Shown here: one piece after another, positions 18,774-31,117 of the stretch | Layout of the letters: each line of letters starts with the position of its first letter | Position numbering within the stretch: the first letter of the stretch is position 1 | From: Undaria pinnatifida | Taxonomy: Eukaryota > Sar > Phaeophyceae > Laminariales > Alariaceae | DNA length: 64,000 bases | Assembly (NCBI GenBank): GCA_012845835.1 | Contig: JABAKD010000030.1 | Span: forward strand, 11,167,715 to 11,231,714 | Reading direction: 5' to 3' | Made by a program: the position numbers and the translations under genes | Notes under the pieces: generated by a model | What the model was told of the DNA's origin: nothing | Databases searched by the model: none | Seen by the model: only the letters and a program-made list of their open reading frames with translations

Positions 18774-20034
18774 GTGCCGCCGCCCTCGCCGACGCTTATG
18801 AAACGTTTGAACCCAGCCCAACGTTCTGCATTTCTACGCGTCTGGGCCCGACTCCCACCGCACCTGCGGGAGATTGCGTTCGACTTACACGACCCTGGTT
18901 GGGACCCCCCGACCATTGAGCAACTAGGGGATGTGCTCTGCGACTTTCCTGACGTGTTCTTCACCTCGAAGACGGATTTTGGGTCATGCTCCCTAATGCC
19001 CTTTGAAATCTCGGTTCCGGAGGGCAGCGCTCCGGTCACTTCACGGCCCCATCGCATAAACCCTATACTGGCCAGAGAAGTGGACGCGACCCTTAACCAG
19101 TACCTCGCGGCTGGGCTGATTCAGCACTCGACTTCACCGTACTCGAGCCCGCTGGTGGTCATCCCGAAGAAATCTGGCGGTATGAGAATCACGGTGAACT
19201 ACAAGAAGCTCAACCAAATTAGCAAGCTCAGCCAACTGCCGATTCCGCGCGTGGACCAGGTCCTGGACTCCTTAGGCTCAGGTCGGGCGTTTTCCCTGTT
19301 CGACTTGGTTTCTTCGTTCCACCCGATAACGGCACACAAGGACACAGTTCCCCTTACAGCGTTCTGCACACTCACGGGCCTTTACGAGTGGCTCGTTATG
19401 CCTCAGGGCAGCAGCGCCTCGCCTGGGTGGCTCGTCAAGGTTATCAATGAGGTGATCAAGGGCTTGACACAGGTGGCAGCTTACCTCGACGATGTCATCG
19501 TGTTCGACTCCGATCCGGTAACGCATGTTCGGACGATCGGCTCTCTCTTCGAACGCCTTCGAATCTCAAGCTTTCCCCCTCGAAGGCGCGTTTGGGCGCT
19601 ACCGATGCGAACTTTCTAGGTCACTCCATTTCTCCAGCAGGCCTACGCCCAAATTCGGAAAAAGTGTCGGCCTTGACCAATATGCCGATGCCCACTGACG
19701 TTAAGCAGGTGCGCGCACTCATGGGTGGTATCAACTATTACCGCAAAATTTTGCCCGACTTATCGAAGAGACTTCGTCCGATTAACGCACTCCTTCGGAA
19801 GGGGGTAAAGTTTGCCTTCACGCCTGCTATGGAGAAGTTGGTGAGAGAATCTTGGCGGAGCTCACGACCCCGCCGGTCCTCGTTTTCCCTGATTGGGACG
19901 CCGTCGCCGACGACACACGCCCGTTCCACATGTACTGCGATGCCTGCATCGACGGGTTCGGAGCCGCTCTCGAACAGGAGCAGACGGACGGCTCCATAAA
20001 ACCCATCGCATACATCAGCCGAGCTATACATAAA
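18774..20034 (+). pseudogene. Ty3/gypsy-type reverse transcriptase and partial RNase H
   Basis: The RT has gypsy hallmarks: PHRINPILAREVD, GLIQHSTSPYSSPLVVIPKK, RITVNYKKLNQ, FSLFDLVSSFH (first catalytic Asp), MPQGSSASPGW and AYLDDVIVF (YLDD at 19482-19493). Frame changes near 19590 and 19850 break it. The connection region (FLGHSISPAGLRPNSEKV, LMGGINYYRKILPDL) and the first RNase H strand (YCDACIDGFGAALEQ) follow. At ISRAIHKSF the match stops near 20034 and unrelated AT-rich sequence begins. There is no sign of a gypsy integrase downstream. Confidence 0.9.
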
Positions 20035-20408
20035 AGCTTTCTTGTAAAACTCCCCCTTTTTTTCTTTTTAAGGCTTCAACCCCAGCCTTACTCCGTATTT
20101 AGATTCAACCCACACCGTGTAGCAAAATAGTTAATAAACACATAATCAAACTAAGAAGAGTAACGGTATTATAAGTGTGTTATGATACCGCTACAACCCA
20201 TAGTTGTCAAGGCTGGTTATTGCATGTTCATCTTCAGGGATAAATATGCATTTAACCATAATTGACAAAATCCGCGAGGGGGAACGTTGAAGTTGCCAAA
20301 CGTCCCTCGCAACTTCGTTTTTAGCCCCCCGAAGCAGTTTTCTCGGCGTACATAAATACGTTTTGCAGATATGCACAACAGCCCCCCCCCCCCCCCAACC
20401 ACTGTAAA
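20035..20408. other. Gene-free AT-rich interval
   Basis: No gene supported. A C-run lies at 20382-20396. Confidence 0.35.
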
Positions 20409-20690
20409 CCAATATGTATTCGAAAACACCACTCTGAAACAACACGATAACGAAGTCTAGAACATCAACCAAAACATACACGTGTAGCAACAACCATGCG
20501 GACACAAAATAATATGTATTCGAAAACACCACTCTGATACAATACAATAAAGAAGTCTAGAACATCAACCAAAACATATACGTGTAGCAACAACCACGCG
20601 GAAAGCAGCACTTTGAAGCAATACGACAACGAAGTCTAGAACATCATCCCAAACATACACGTGTAGCAATAACCACGCGGACACACCACA
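20409..20690. repeat. Three tandem copies of a roughly 95-bp unit
   Basis: Units start near 20411, 20512 and 20602. Shared blocks are GAAGTCTAGAACATCA, CCAAAACATA, ACGTGTAGCAA and CCACGCGG. The copies differ by point changes and small indels. Confidence 0.7.
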
Positions 20691-21289
20691 CACAAAAACC
20701 ACGTATACGTCCACATACGAAACCCAGTCAACAGATGGAACCCATGTATCCTGGATTCCAAATTTAGGTCCCTGCGACTCAGAAATATCACATAGTCTAC
20801 ATATAGTCTTAACACAAACCTAAACTGCGTCAAAACTGCTCGTTGCCAAATAACAGGTTCGTCAAGAACACAAGAACAAACAGAACGCGAGACGGGGTAA
20901 TCGCAGCAAACGCATATCATCATAGCATTCGCCCACTACATCACCTTCTTTGCAATTGGTTTTGGGCATCAGCGAACTGGGTCCAACGCATGCCCGTAGT
21001 GTCTTAGGTGGAGTGAGGAGCGGTAGTGAAAATCAAGTGCGCTGCTCGATAACCTGTTCCTGACCGTCGGTTTACTGAACAATCTTCGGGCCGCGTCTCC
21101 TCTGTGTCAGGTGTGTGAGGAATTTCTTTGTCGTTTTCAAGCAAGCGGTTGCGTTGACAATACTACCTGGCTTGATGGAAAGGAAAGGAACACCACTCAG
21201 CGATCATCTACTACACGCTAAGGCATGTTTTCATGAGCACCACTAACAAGAGCACCAGACATGGACGCGACATCTACAGGACCACAACA
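20691..21289. other. Gene-free interval
   Basis: No gene or recognised repeat between the tandem array and the large inverted repeat. Confidence 0.35.
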
Positions 21290-24200
21290 TCTTCGACGAC
21301 AGTGGGGAGAAAACAGGGCGTGTAATCGTTCACTAGATCATAATAATGTGAAAAAGAAGAACAGACAGATATGTTAACACTGCGGTAAACCACACGATCA
21401 ACCTATTACGCAGGGCATTTCGTGCCTCCAGCCGTTTGCATGATCGCCTGACAACCTCTACCAAACGCAGTAGCATATGCCTAACGAAGTAACGTCACCC
21501 TCGCGTTCAATAGTGGTGACATCGCATGCCCGCGTCACCTCGCTTGGTGTATTTGTAAGATGTATCTCTGTCTTGGATTTGGCAACCTCACGGCAAAAAC
21601 CATGGGCGTAAAATTGTATATGTGAGACAATAGTAATGTGAACAGGAAGTACAGGCAAATATGTCAAAATTGCGGTGAACGACACTACCAACTTATTACG
21701 TGGGGTATTTCGTACCTACCGTCTGCATGATCGCCTCCCGACCTATGCCAAGCGAAGTATGACTGACGAAGTAACGTAATTGAGCGCGTGTACACCAAGC
21801 GTTCCTTTCAAAACACTGACGATTCGCATTTCTCCCTCTCGTGCTCAATGGCGGTGACATTGCATGACCACATCACCTCGCCTGTCGTATTTGGCAATAT
21901 GTATCTCTTTCTTATAAATTAGCGATGTCAGCAAACAATGGTAACTACATGACTGTACCTATCGGTTGAAATATTCTATCTTTCGATCCATGTACAATAA
22001 CAAATTATGAAGCTTTAACACGTTGTTCAAACGCCCCACTTACAATCGAAATCGGCCAGAGTAATAAACACTTCTACGCAATTGATATCACGTCATTATC
22101 TTTCTAGCCATCCATGACGTAGCTTTCATTCACCCCCCCCCCCCCCCAACGCCCCCTCCTTCCCCACCACCCGCACGATCGCCTAGACCTAGCACCACGT
22201 GTATAGCAAGCCCCTACATATATGATTAATACGCGCGATCGGAGTATCACACACAATCTTGCAAAGATGAGTTTCGACCAAATCTTTGATCTCACAGCTG
22301 GAGTGTATTTTAATATTGTGTGACCTAAACTTCTTGAAAACCTTCCCCCCTCCCCCCCACCCCTTTTTTCCCCCCGCTCTCTCTTGCTTAAACGCCCCAC
22401 CTAATATCGAAATCCGCCAGAGTAATAAACACTTCCACGCACTGGATATCATCTCATTATCTTTCCAGAGCCATCCTTGCCGCTGCTGCAATTCCCACCC
22501 CCCTCCCCGCCCCCAACGCCCCCTCCTTCCCCACCACCCACACCATTGCCTAGAACTAGCACCACGCGTATAGCAAACCCCTACATGTATGCGACCTAAA
22601 GCCCTTTCGCCCCATCCACCCCCACCTCCCCCCCCCCTCCCCCACCCCCCACCTCCCCACCCCCCCACCCCACCCCCACCCCCTCGAACACTCCGCCCTC
22701 TCCTCACTGGTTGTACGACTTACAGGATATACATGATAAACTGGTGCATTCTTTCCCAAACCATCAGATTTATCCCCTTCCTTGAAGGATCTATAGTTTT
22801 CACGCACAGATTGAGCTGCCCCGCCCGTCCCGCCTCCCCCCCCCCCATGATAAACTGGTGCATTCTTTCCAAAACCGTCAGATCTATCCCCTTGAAGGAT
22901 TTATAGTTTCCACGCACAAATTGAGCTGCCCCATCCGTCCCCCCCCCCTCCCCCACCCCCGCTCCCTTTTGATCAAAACCAGCCCCCCATGTCCTTCAAA
23001 ACCCCCCCCCTCCCCTCCCCCACCCCCGCTCCCTTTTGATCAAGATCAGGCCCCCACATCCTGAAAAACTCCGCCCTCCCCTCACCGGTTATTCGACTTG
23101 CAGTATTCACTTGATAAACTGATGCATTTCCTTCCACAGCTGTCAGATTTTGTCCCCCTCAGAAACGGGTTTTATAGTTTCCGCGCACAGACTGCCTAAC
23201 ATCACCCTGTTGACCCTGATAGCTTCACTGTAGTTGCAAGGGGAGTCGCCGACCCAAACACTTAATGAGGACACACAACCCGTAATACGCGCGATCGGAG
23301 CATCACACACAGCTTGCAAAGATGAGTTTCGACAATTATATTATAAAAAATTAAAATACACTCCAGCTGTGCAATCGAATATTTTGTCGAAACTCATCTT
23401 TGCAAGCTGTGTGCGATACTCCGATCGTGCGCATTACGGGTTGTGTGTCCTCATTAAGGATATAGGTCGGCGACTCCTCTTGCAACTACAGTGTAGTTAT
23501 CAGGGTCAACAGGGTGATGTTAGTCAGTCTGTGCGCGGACACTATAAAACCCGTTTCTGAGGGGGACAAAATCTGACAGCTGTGGAGGGAAATGCATCAG
23601 CTAATCAAGTGTATCCTGTAAGTCGAATAACCGGCGAGGGGAGGGCGGAGTTTTGAAGGACGTGGGGGCCTGATTTTGATCAAAAGGGGGGCGGGAAGGG
23701 GGGAGGAGTGGGGAGGGGACGGGTGGGGCAGGTCAATTTGTGCGTGAAAACTATAAATCCTTCTTGTGGGGGAGGGGGAGGGACTTGTGCCGGGGGGGGG
23801 CGGGGGGCGGGCGGGGGAGGGCTTTAGGTCGCATAGATGTAGGAATTTGCCATACACGTGGTGCTAGGTCTCGACGATGGTGCGGGTGGTGGGGAAGGAG
23901 GGGGCGTTGGGGGCGGGGGTGGGTAGGAATTGCAGCAGCGGCATCGGCGGCTCTAAAACGATAACGAGGCGATATCCAGGGCGTGGAAGTGTTTATTACT
24001 CTGGCGGATTTCGATATTAGGTGGGGCGTTTAAGCAAGAGAAATCGAGGAGAAAAGAAAAGAAAAGAAAAGAACAAAAAAAGAAGGCGGGGAGGGCGGGG
24101 GGGGGAAGGATCTTCAAGAGGTTTAGGTCACATATTATATTAAAATACACTCCAGCTATGAGATCAAGGATTTGGTCGAAATTCATTTTGACAACATTGT

Positions 24201-25535
24201 GTGTGATACTCCGATCGCGCGTAGTAATCATATATGTAGGGGCCTGCTATATGCGCGGTGCTGGGTCTAGGCGATCGTTCGGGGTGTGGGGAAGGAGGGG
24301 GCGTTCGAGGGGGGGAGGGGGGACGAATGAAAGCTACGTTATGGATGGCTAGAAAGATAATGACGTGGTATCAATTGCGTAGAAGTGTTTATTACTCTGG
24401 CCGATTTCGATTACAAGTGGGGCGTTTGAACGAACTGGGCCGGGAACAAAAGGGGGGAAGGGGGGCGGAGGGCGGGGATGAGTTGGAGCTACGGCATGGA
24501 TGGCTAGATGGATAATGAGATGATATCAGCTGGCTGGTAGTGTTTACTACTCTGGTAGATTTTGATTTCAGGTGGGGCGTTTGAACAAGAGGGATCGGGG
24601 GGGGGAGAGGGGGGCGAGCATTTCAATATGTGCACGGAGACTATAAACCCTTAAAGGGGACGAATCTGACGGTTGCAGCAAGAAGACAACCCCTTTATAT
24701 CACCCGCCTGGTAATGTTTATTGTTCTAGAAGGTTTGATGTTACATGTGGTATGCTACCCAGTTCTTAAGTGTAGTAAACAACGTGTTAAAAGCTTCATA
24801 ATTTGTTATTGTACATGGATCGAAAGATGGAATATTTCAATCGATAGGTACAATCATGTAGATACCACTATTTTCTGACATCGCTAACTATAAGAAAGAT
24901 ATACATATTGCCAAATACAACAGGCGAGGTGATGTGGTCATGCAATGTCACCGCCATTGAGAACGAGAGGGAGACATGCGAATCGTTATTGTTTTGAAAG
25001 GAACGCTTAGTGTACACGCGCTCAATTACGTTACTTCGTTAGTCATACTTCGCTTGGCATAGGTTGGGAGGCGATCATGCAGACGGTATGTACGGAATAC
25101 CTTACGTAATAAGTTGGTAGTGCGGTTTACCGCAATTTCAACATATCTGTCTGTACCTCCTTTTCACATTATTATTGTCTCACATATACGATTTTACGCC
25201 TATGATTTTTGCCGTGCCGATGTGGGGCTCTGAGGTCGCCAACTCTAAGACAGAGATACGTCTTACAAATACACCAAGCGAGGTGACGTGGGCATGCGAT
25301 GTCACCACTATTGAACGCGAGGGTGACTTTACTTCGTTAGGCATATGCTACTGCGTTTGGTAGAGGTTGTCAGGCGATCATGCAATCGGCCGGAGGCACG
25401 AAATACCCTGCGTAATAGGTTGGTAGTGTGGTCTACCGCAGGGTTAACATAGCTGCCTGTACTTCTTTTTCACATTGCTATGATCTAGTGAACGATTATA
25501 CGCCCTGTTTTCTCCCCACTGTCGAAGTGGGATTT
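21290..25535. repeat. 4.2-kb inverted repeat of the F-family (G-run modules)
   Basis: The left arm (21290-23338) and right arm (23345-25535) are inverse copies with indels. The outer ends are GTCGAC/GACAGTGGGGAGAAAACAGGGCG-like on the left and its complement near 25495-25520 on the right. The centre is AT-rich (23335-23350). Each arm includes conserved non-G-rich blocks (CTCATTAAGGATATAGG, CCATGTACAATAACAAATTATG) and modules bordered by C- or G-runs. No intact ORF is shared between the arms. Single arms occur at 3340, 14386, 44690 and 49130. Confidence 0.8.
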
Positions 25536-27109
25536 CACCAGACGCTGTGGTTGTTGTTGTTGTTGTTGTTGTATTCATTAACAACGACCACAACCGATAC
25601 CAGGTACCGAGTGGCAGGTTTATTTCATGCGCGATAACACTTGAGACCAGAGAGAGGTAGGTATAGTAGAACACTTTATTCGTGTATGCGCCTCAACGCC
25701 GGCTGTGAGTGCTTAATCGCACATAGACATTAAACCAGGTACCAGTGTCACATACTTGAAGTAAGTGAACATCAACAAAATCTGAGCAAAGTAAACACGT
25801 CGTCATTTTTACAAACTAGACTACTGACACAAATCCAGATTCCCAAAATTAACAGTATTACTACAAGCAACCGAGACGATATATATGCCACAGATAGCTG
25901 CGTCCAGCAATCGGAACCGGCTTGGGAGACATGAGAGAAAACCCGCCATACACTTGCCAACTGAAATACAGTGCCGACCTCCTCGAAAACAGAGGACGAC
26001 ATTTACAAATATTTACAAGGACACCTTCATTAAGGACACGTATTATGCGAAAAACGACCAAAACTAAAACACGAAAAACAGACAGGCTGGTTCAAGTTGA
26101 AAAAAAAAAAAAAACTCCCCCCATGAATGCCGCTCGCAATATCTATTAATATATCTATTTATAGGCAAAGAGTGAATATTTGGTATCACAGTGACATGGA
26201 CAAAAATATATTACCGGCCTCGGGCTGTCTGTGTCTCTAGGAACGAAACTCGTATTATCGACCAATGGCAGGCCTTCCTTTTTTTTTTTCAATAATGTTC
26301 AGGCTCTTTCCCAGTGGGGGCGAGCAAAAACAACTTGCGCCGCATTTTGCACGATCCGGTAGGACATACTCCAAGGCATGTCTGTAAAATTTTTCGCACA
26401 AAAAATCGAAGATCTGACCTGCCTGTGCTCAACATTATTAAGCAGAATCATCTAGCGAAAGCATTGGGTCCTACATTAAAACCGAGTCATTTGAAGGAAA
26501 CAGCGTATCTTGTTCATTTTTACGCACAAAAGTCCACTTACTTGTCCACGCCGTTTTTGAGAGAAAGACCCTGAAATTTTCGCACATGTGTTCTTAACGC
26601 CCGTTCTGAGATCTTAATGCCCATTCTGAGATCTGACCCGCGGGGGGTTTTCTTTTTTCTTTTTTTCGCCGAAACAAATTGGGCTAAGGTGGTCCACACA
26701 TTTTCCGAAAAATCTCAACTAACTGACGAAAAATCAGGCCAACAAAAAAGAAACAAAAAGAAACAATCGGGTGAGGTCTTTGCAAGGGCATATAGAAGGT
26801 GTGTGGCAAAAATTCACGGTCTGAACCGGAGAAACAGCGTGGACATTCGCCGGGGGATAAATTTGGGTTTTCAAACGTGAACCCCCGCCTGTACGACGAG
26901 TAGAAGACCCAGAACCTGTTCCATGCTACACCCCCCCAATCCCCTCGACCATTATTATGCTAACACGCGTGCTCCGTGCCATGACGTCGGCTGTTGCGTC
27001 TGTAACCTCCTTCTCGTACGTGATTGAACTGGAAAAAACCTTGAACAGAGCAATAACACACAGGAGCTTCCCAAACACACACGAACAATACCGGGACTAT
27101 ATGGATGGC
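25536..27109. other. Gene-free interval
   Basis: It holds a (TTG)n microsatellite (25551-25573), A-runs (26100-26113) and a 21-bp duplication with TTCTGAGATCT (about 26598-26638). No open frame here has convincing protein character. Confidence 0.4.
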
Positions 27110-27361
27110 AAAAAAAAAAACTTTTACGATTTTTTTCCATGGCAAACTCGAAAAATACTCTCTGCGGTATACGCAGGAAATGAAACCGCTTGGATATTGA
27201 CACATTGTTGACACGCCTGCTCGTACGTCCGGCCGAGCTGCTATCCCGCCCTTTCAGGGGGGGGGGGGGGGGGGTCATACGGCTTAGCTTGGGTAGGCAA
27301 TTGGTTAAGGTTTTGCAAGAAACTGGTCAAGCGGACTACGAAATACCTTCTAATTCCTCAA
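27110..27361 (+). mobile_element. Mini-element, diverged copy without tRNA part
   Basis: The body (AAACTCGAAAAATACTCTC, ..., CGTACGTCCGGCCGAGCTG, CTATCCCGCC, G-run) is followed by one terminal repeat (27276-27361) ending TTCCTCAACA. It has the same orientation as 5700-6074 and is clearly more diverged. Confidence 0.6.
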
Positions 27362-27463
27362 CAGTAAGTAGTAGTATATTATATATCCTAGTCCTTACTT
27401 AGCACTAATAGTCTATGTATACCGGCACGAAGGATGTATTTTCGTAACACTGCTATATATATA

Positions 27464-27590
27464 CAGCCCACCCTGATGAGCCGTACAAAACATACAATAC
27501 GAAATATGCGCGGGAAACACCGCTTACGAAGTAAGTAGAGCATGAATCCAAGATGCGGATTCCCAAAAACCATTCCCACACCTGTCTGCA
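27464..27590. repeat. Dispersed noncoding repeat A, copy 2
   Basis: Matches 701-826 in order and orientation; CTGATGAG is at 27473-27480 and GAAAC at 27514-27518. Confidence 0.55.
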
Positions 27591-30590
27591 CCACAACTAT
27601 ACTCGTGAGGCCACGGAGCCCCGTGAAGGGACGCCAAGCCTTTAGGGGAGAAGGGAAGGAGGCATAACACCCGCAAGGGGCTCGCAAACGCAGACTCAGA
27701 ATGTATCGCCATAACCCGAGCGGGTGGGGGGGGGGGGGCTATAGGATGCGCTCGGAAATTGGAAGAACGCTACTAATACTTGTTTGGTGTATGTACCCTC
27801 TTGCTGTATGGCGAGTTCTATGTAACCACGCGGCGTGCCCCTATGAAGTAGGCGAGTAAAATACAATACATACATATATTAATATATATATTACACTGAG
27901 CCGCACCTGTCGCGGACTTTCGAACACACACCCACACAGAAGAAGCGCTGTACCTGTCGTCAAAAGGCTCCACACACATCAACCACACATAGGGGTGAGC
28001 CGTACCTGTCGTCATGCTCCACCCTCTCATATATACGGACAGTATCTTGTCGTCAAAGCCCGGTCGTATATTTGTTATCATCACGAATGCCTCTCGGGGG
28101 AGGCAGCTTCACACTCCAAGGCATACACCAAATAACGCTTCGACACATAATACGAAACCCCATAAGATACGAAACCCCCAAAATATCCGCAGACCAGTAT
28201 CGAACAACCGCAGCATACCACGACAAACGATACTTACCGCTGCATTCTCACCGAGGGGAGGCGCGCCCCCCCCCCCGGGGCGAACATGCATTCGGAGTAA
28301 CGGTGAACTGAATTTCCTTACCGCAACTATCACGACACCTCCAACGAGCCGGGGTGGGGGCACCTTTGAGAAAGGCAGAGCTAAAACCATCCTTGTTTGC
28401 CGCAGCATGAGCGGCGATGCCGTAATCTGACCAACTGCATTCCCCGAATCGCCCTCCGTGACGAACGGCGAGGGGGAGACCGGACGGACGGGAACAAAAA
28501 ACAACGCATGTGTGTGGTTCACGGTGTATTGTTGGGCCGCAACGGGGGGTGTTGATCGAGGGAGGGAGAAAACAACCAAGGAGTTATTTGCACGCAAAAA
28601 GGAGCGGAGTGAACATCTTTTGTTTCCACCGTCGAAACCGCGTCAGAAAAATGGAAACCCCCTCAAAATATATATATCTATATTTACTGACTCTTTTTTG
28701 TCAGAGGACGGGAATTTGGTCAGGAGTTTTTTTCGTCTCGCGGCCTCATTACGGGATTCTCGGAAACTGGAATTTCTCGGTCAAATCGCTTCGTTCGGGT
28801 GCCGTCTTCGGGCGGGGGCTCCAACGCCCCTCGCCCTGCCTTATCCGTTCCGAACCTCGACGTGAACGCGGATGGGGGCTGAGCGAGACAAGCGAAAAGT
28901 TGCTAAAATGTTGCATTTTGAAGAGGTACTCCTGAGCCTTCGGTTGTATCTTGACGTCTTCTGCAGAGAGTGATAATTTCCCAAATTGACATCATTTCCA
29001 CACGGTAGTTGCTAGAAAGACTGAATTTTGGGGAGGTAAACTCTCGAGCGTTTGTTTTGCTTCATGTCTGCAGAGCTTGAACGAATAAAACACCGGAAAA
29101 AATGTTTTTTTTAATGGCATAATTTCCAAATTGATATTATTTGCAAAAAATCTCTCCCAGGCACGAACAAAAAGTGAACCTGCATCGCTCTAATTCGTCC
29201 CTCCATATTTCGCTTGGTGCCGTTCAAGTGTTTCGCATTTCGAGCGTGCTTGCTCGGCACGTCAACCTGATGCAGGCTCAGAATCGTCTTCTTGCGCGAC
29301 TTGTTGCGCAAATAACTAGCCATGTTGCGACCGCATAAACAATTGCGAGCTTAGCTAGACTTTGACCCAACAGGCGACTGAAATCGGGACTTCCAGCGCG
29401 GCTTTTGTCGGGCGACCAAGAACACAACAGGTGATCATGGGGGCAAGTATTGACCGAATAGAACTGCTGCCCTATGCAAGCGAGCGAGTAGCATGCCAAA
29501 AACCGCGAAAATAATTGCGAGGTCGTTAGTTAGGCTTTGACCCAATAGGCGAATGAATAAAATCGAGATTTTCATCCTCCTTTTTCGGGGTCGCATAAGG
29601 CGACCAAGGAGAGCTGATAAGGCGGGCAAGAATTCCATGAAAACAAAATGAAAAGGAAAACAAACGGTAGGAGGAGTTGTGAAGAATGTCGCTCTTAATA
29701 GGGTAAGTTCTGCGTACATTGAAAGTACATGCCGTCGGATTAAGGGCATTCAGTTTTGCCTTGTTTTTCCTTCTAGTGCTTCTCTGTAAGTCAGTAAGTT
29801 TTCGTCTACAGTGAAAGTAAACACCGAGGGGTTTTCCAAGGCACCATCAATGGCGCCTTCCTTTTTCCCTTCCGTAAACTAAATATTTTCAACCATTCCG
29901 TCCGATGCCTTTTTTATTGATGCCATGTCCTCTTTCGTTTCGCCTGGAAGCGAAGCAGGTTCTCAATGCTCTTTTCGGTATTCCCCGCACTTGTTGTTGT
30001 TTGATGTAGGCTAACTCTTACTCGGCGGCGCTGTTAATAACAGAAGTAAGTGTGTTTCTCGCCTATGCTTGCTTTCGTTGTTCACGTGTTTTTATTCTGT
30101 CAAAGTAAACCTTCAAAACCTCATGTTCGGAGAAAAACTCTTGGCATTACTTCAAACTTCAATGTCGAATTGGACACCTACTACAACAACTTTTCCCCTT
30201 GTGTTACCCCAACAATGGGCGCCGTCGAATGACAAATTATTATTTATTAGATTTTCACGTTCGTATAACACTCTTGGCATTACTTTAACGTTCAATGTCG
30301 AATCGGTTGTCCGGCTACAACTTGTTTTCTCGTCGAAGTCCTGCCCTGCCCTATCCGAAGCATGGGCGCCGGCATATGCGGAGCCCTTGTATATACAATT
30401 GTTGGCCTCGGTTGGCACTGACGCCGCACAACATTATATGTACAGTGGGGTTGACGTTGGTTGGCAACGACGCTGTAAAACATGCCAGTCCCTGCGTGAG
30501 CTATACAACCAGGGTACCGTTTCTTCTTGTTTTTCTTTTGGCGGTCACCATGATGGTTATCGAGTTAGATTATGTTGTGCGGGGTGGAGA
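27591..30590. other. 3-kb gene-free interval with diverged tandem copies
   Basis: I see no supportable gene. Two diverged copies of a 125-bp block (TTGACCCAA-AGGCGA ... GGCGACCAAG) lie at 29335-29460 and 29505-29635. Another pair (CTCTTGGCATTACTT ... ATGGGCGCCG) lies at 30140-30225 and 30260-30370. The open frames are short and lack family features. Confidence 0.4.
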
Positions 30591-31075
30591 ATCCTAACTC
30601 CGCACAAGGGGAATGATCGCACCACGTAGTGTGAATATGGTAAGGCATCCACGAGGCAGTTTTGCCAAGGAATTAGTGGGGTATTAGTCCGTTTGACCAC
30701 TTGCCAAAGGTTAACCAATAGCTTACCCAAACTAAGCCTTGTAACAGTATATAGTAATAGTAGTGTCCCCATTGCTGTCTCTGAGGTGGCCACACCAGAA
30801 GAAAAAGTATAACTCATTGGCGCTCTCATATCCATATAAGCAAGGAAGTAGGCAGAAGGTGCCGACGTCCGTCTTACGAGCGGTTCTTGGGATGGTGCAG
30901 TTCATCCTTCTTGCGACTCGCCGAACACCTCGCTTCGCTTCGCGCTTGGTGCAAGCAATGCCTGCCTGGTTGGTGAAAACCCGAAGTGCTCCGTCTCGGC
31001 ATAGTAGGGATGCGAGGGTCTATGGTCATACGACTACGGCCATGCACAAACTGAGTACACCCCTCCCCCTCAGGA
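30591..31075 (+). repeat. Dispersed repeat G, copy 1 (interrupted by a solo mini-element terminus)
   Basis: From CCTAACTCCGCACAAGGGGA to CACAAACTGAGTACACCCC it matches 47820-48190. Shared blocks include GTCCGTCTTACGAGCGGTTC, TGGTGCAAGCAATGCCTGCC and GGTGAAAACCCGAAGTGCTC. Shorter copies lie at 45640-45795 and 47690-47825. A solo mini-element terminal repeat (30661-30746) interrupts this copy and is absent from the 47.8-kb copy. Confidence 0.75.
30661..30746. repeat. Solo mini-element terminal repeat
   Basis: 86 bp, TGCCAAGGAATTAGTGGGG ... CCTTGTAACA. No body or tRNA-like part is attached. A solo terminus inside another repeat is what LTR-LTR recombination would leave. Confidence 0.65.
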
Positions 31076-31117
31076 AGACGAAAAACCAATGGAGTGCAGC
31101 GGTGGTGTGAAAGCCAG

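Larger units (their letters stand above)
16556..20034 (+). mobile_element. Decayed LTR-type retroelement with copia PR-INT and gypsy RT-RH
   Basis: In order: Gly/Lys-rich Gag tail with zinc knuckle, copia-type protease, pre-integrase and integrase, linker, then a Ty3/gypsy-type RT (YLDD active site) and the start of a gypsy RNase H. From about 18195 to 19590 one frame, with a single TAG (18708-18710), spans the integrase C-terminus, the linker and the RT. Elsewhere at least five frame breaks are present. The copy is cut off near 20034 inside RNase H, and no LTRs are found. The domain order is that of copia, while the RT is of the other superfamily. Confidence 0.8.

Noticed and set aside
18532-18919. 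Extra open frames overlapping the linker and RT start of the hybrid element
   Set aside because: Shadow frames of the main frame, which shows clear RT motifs.
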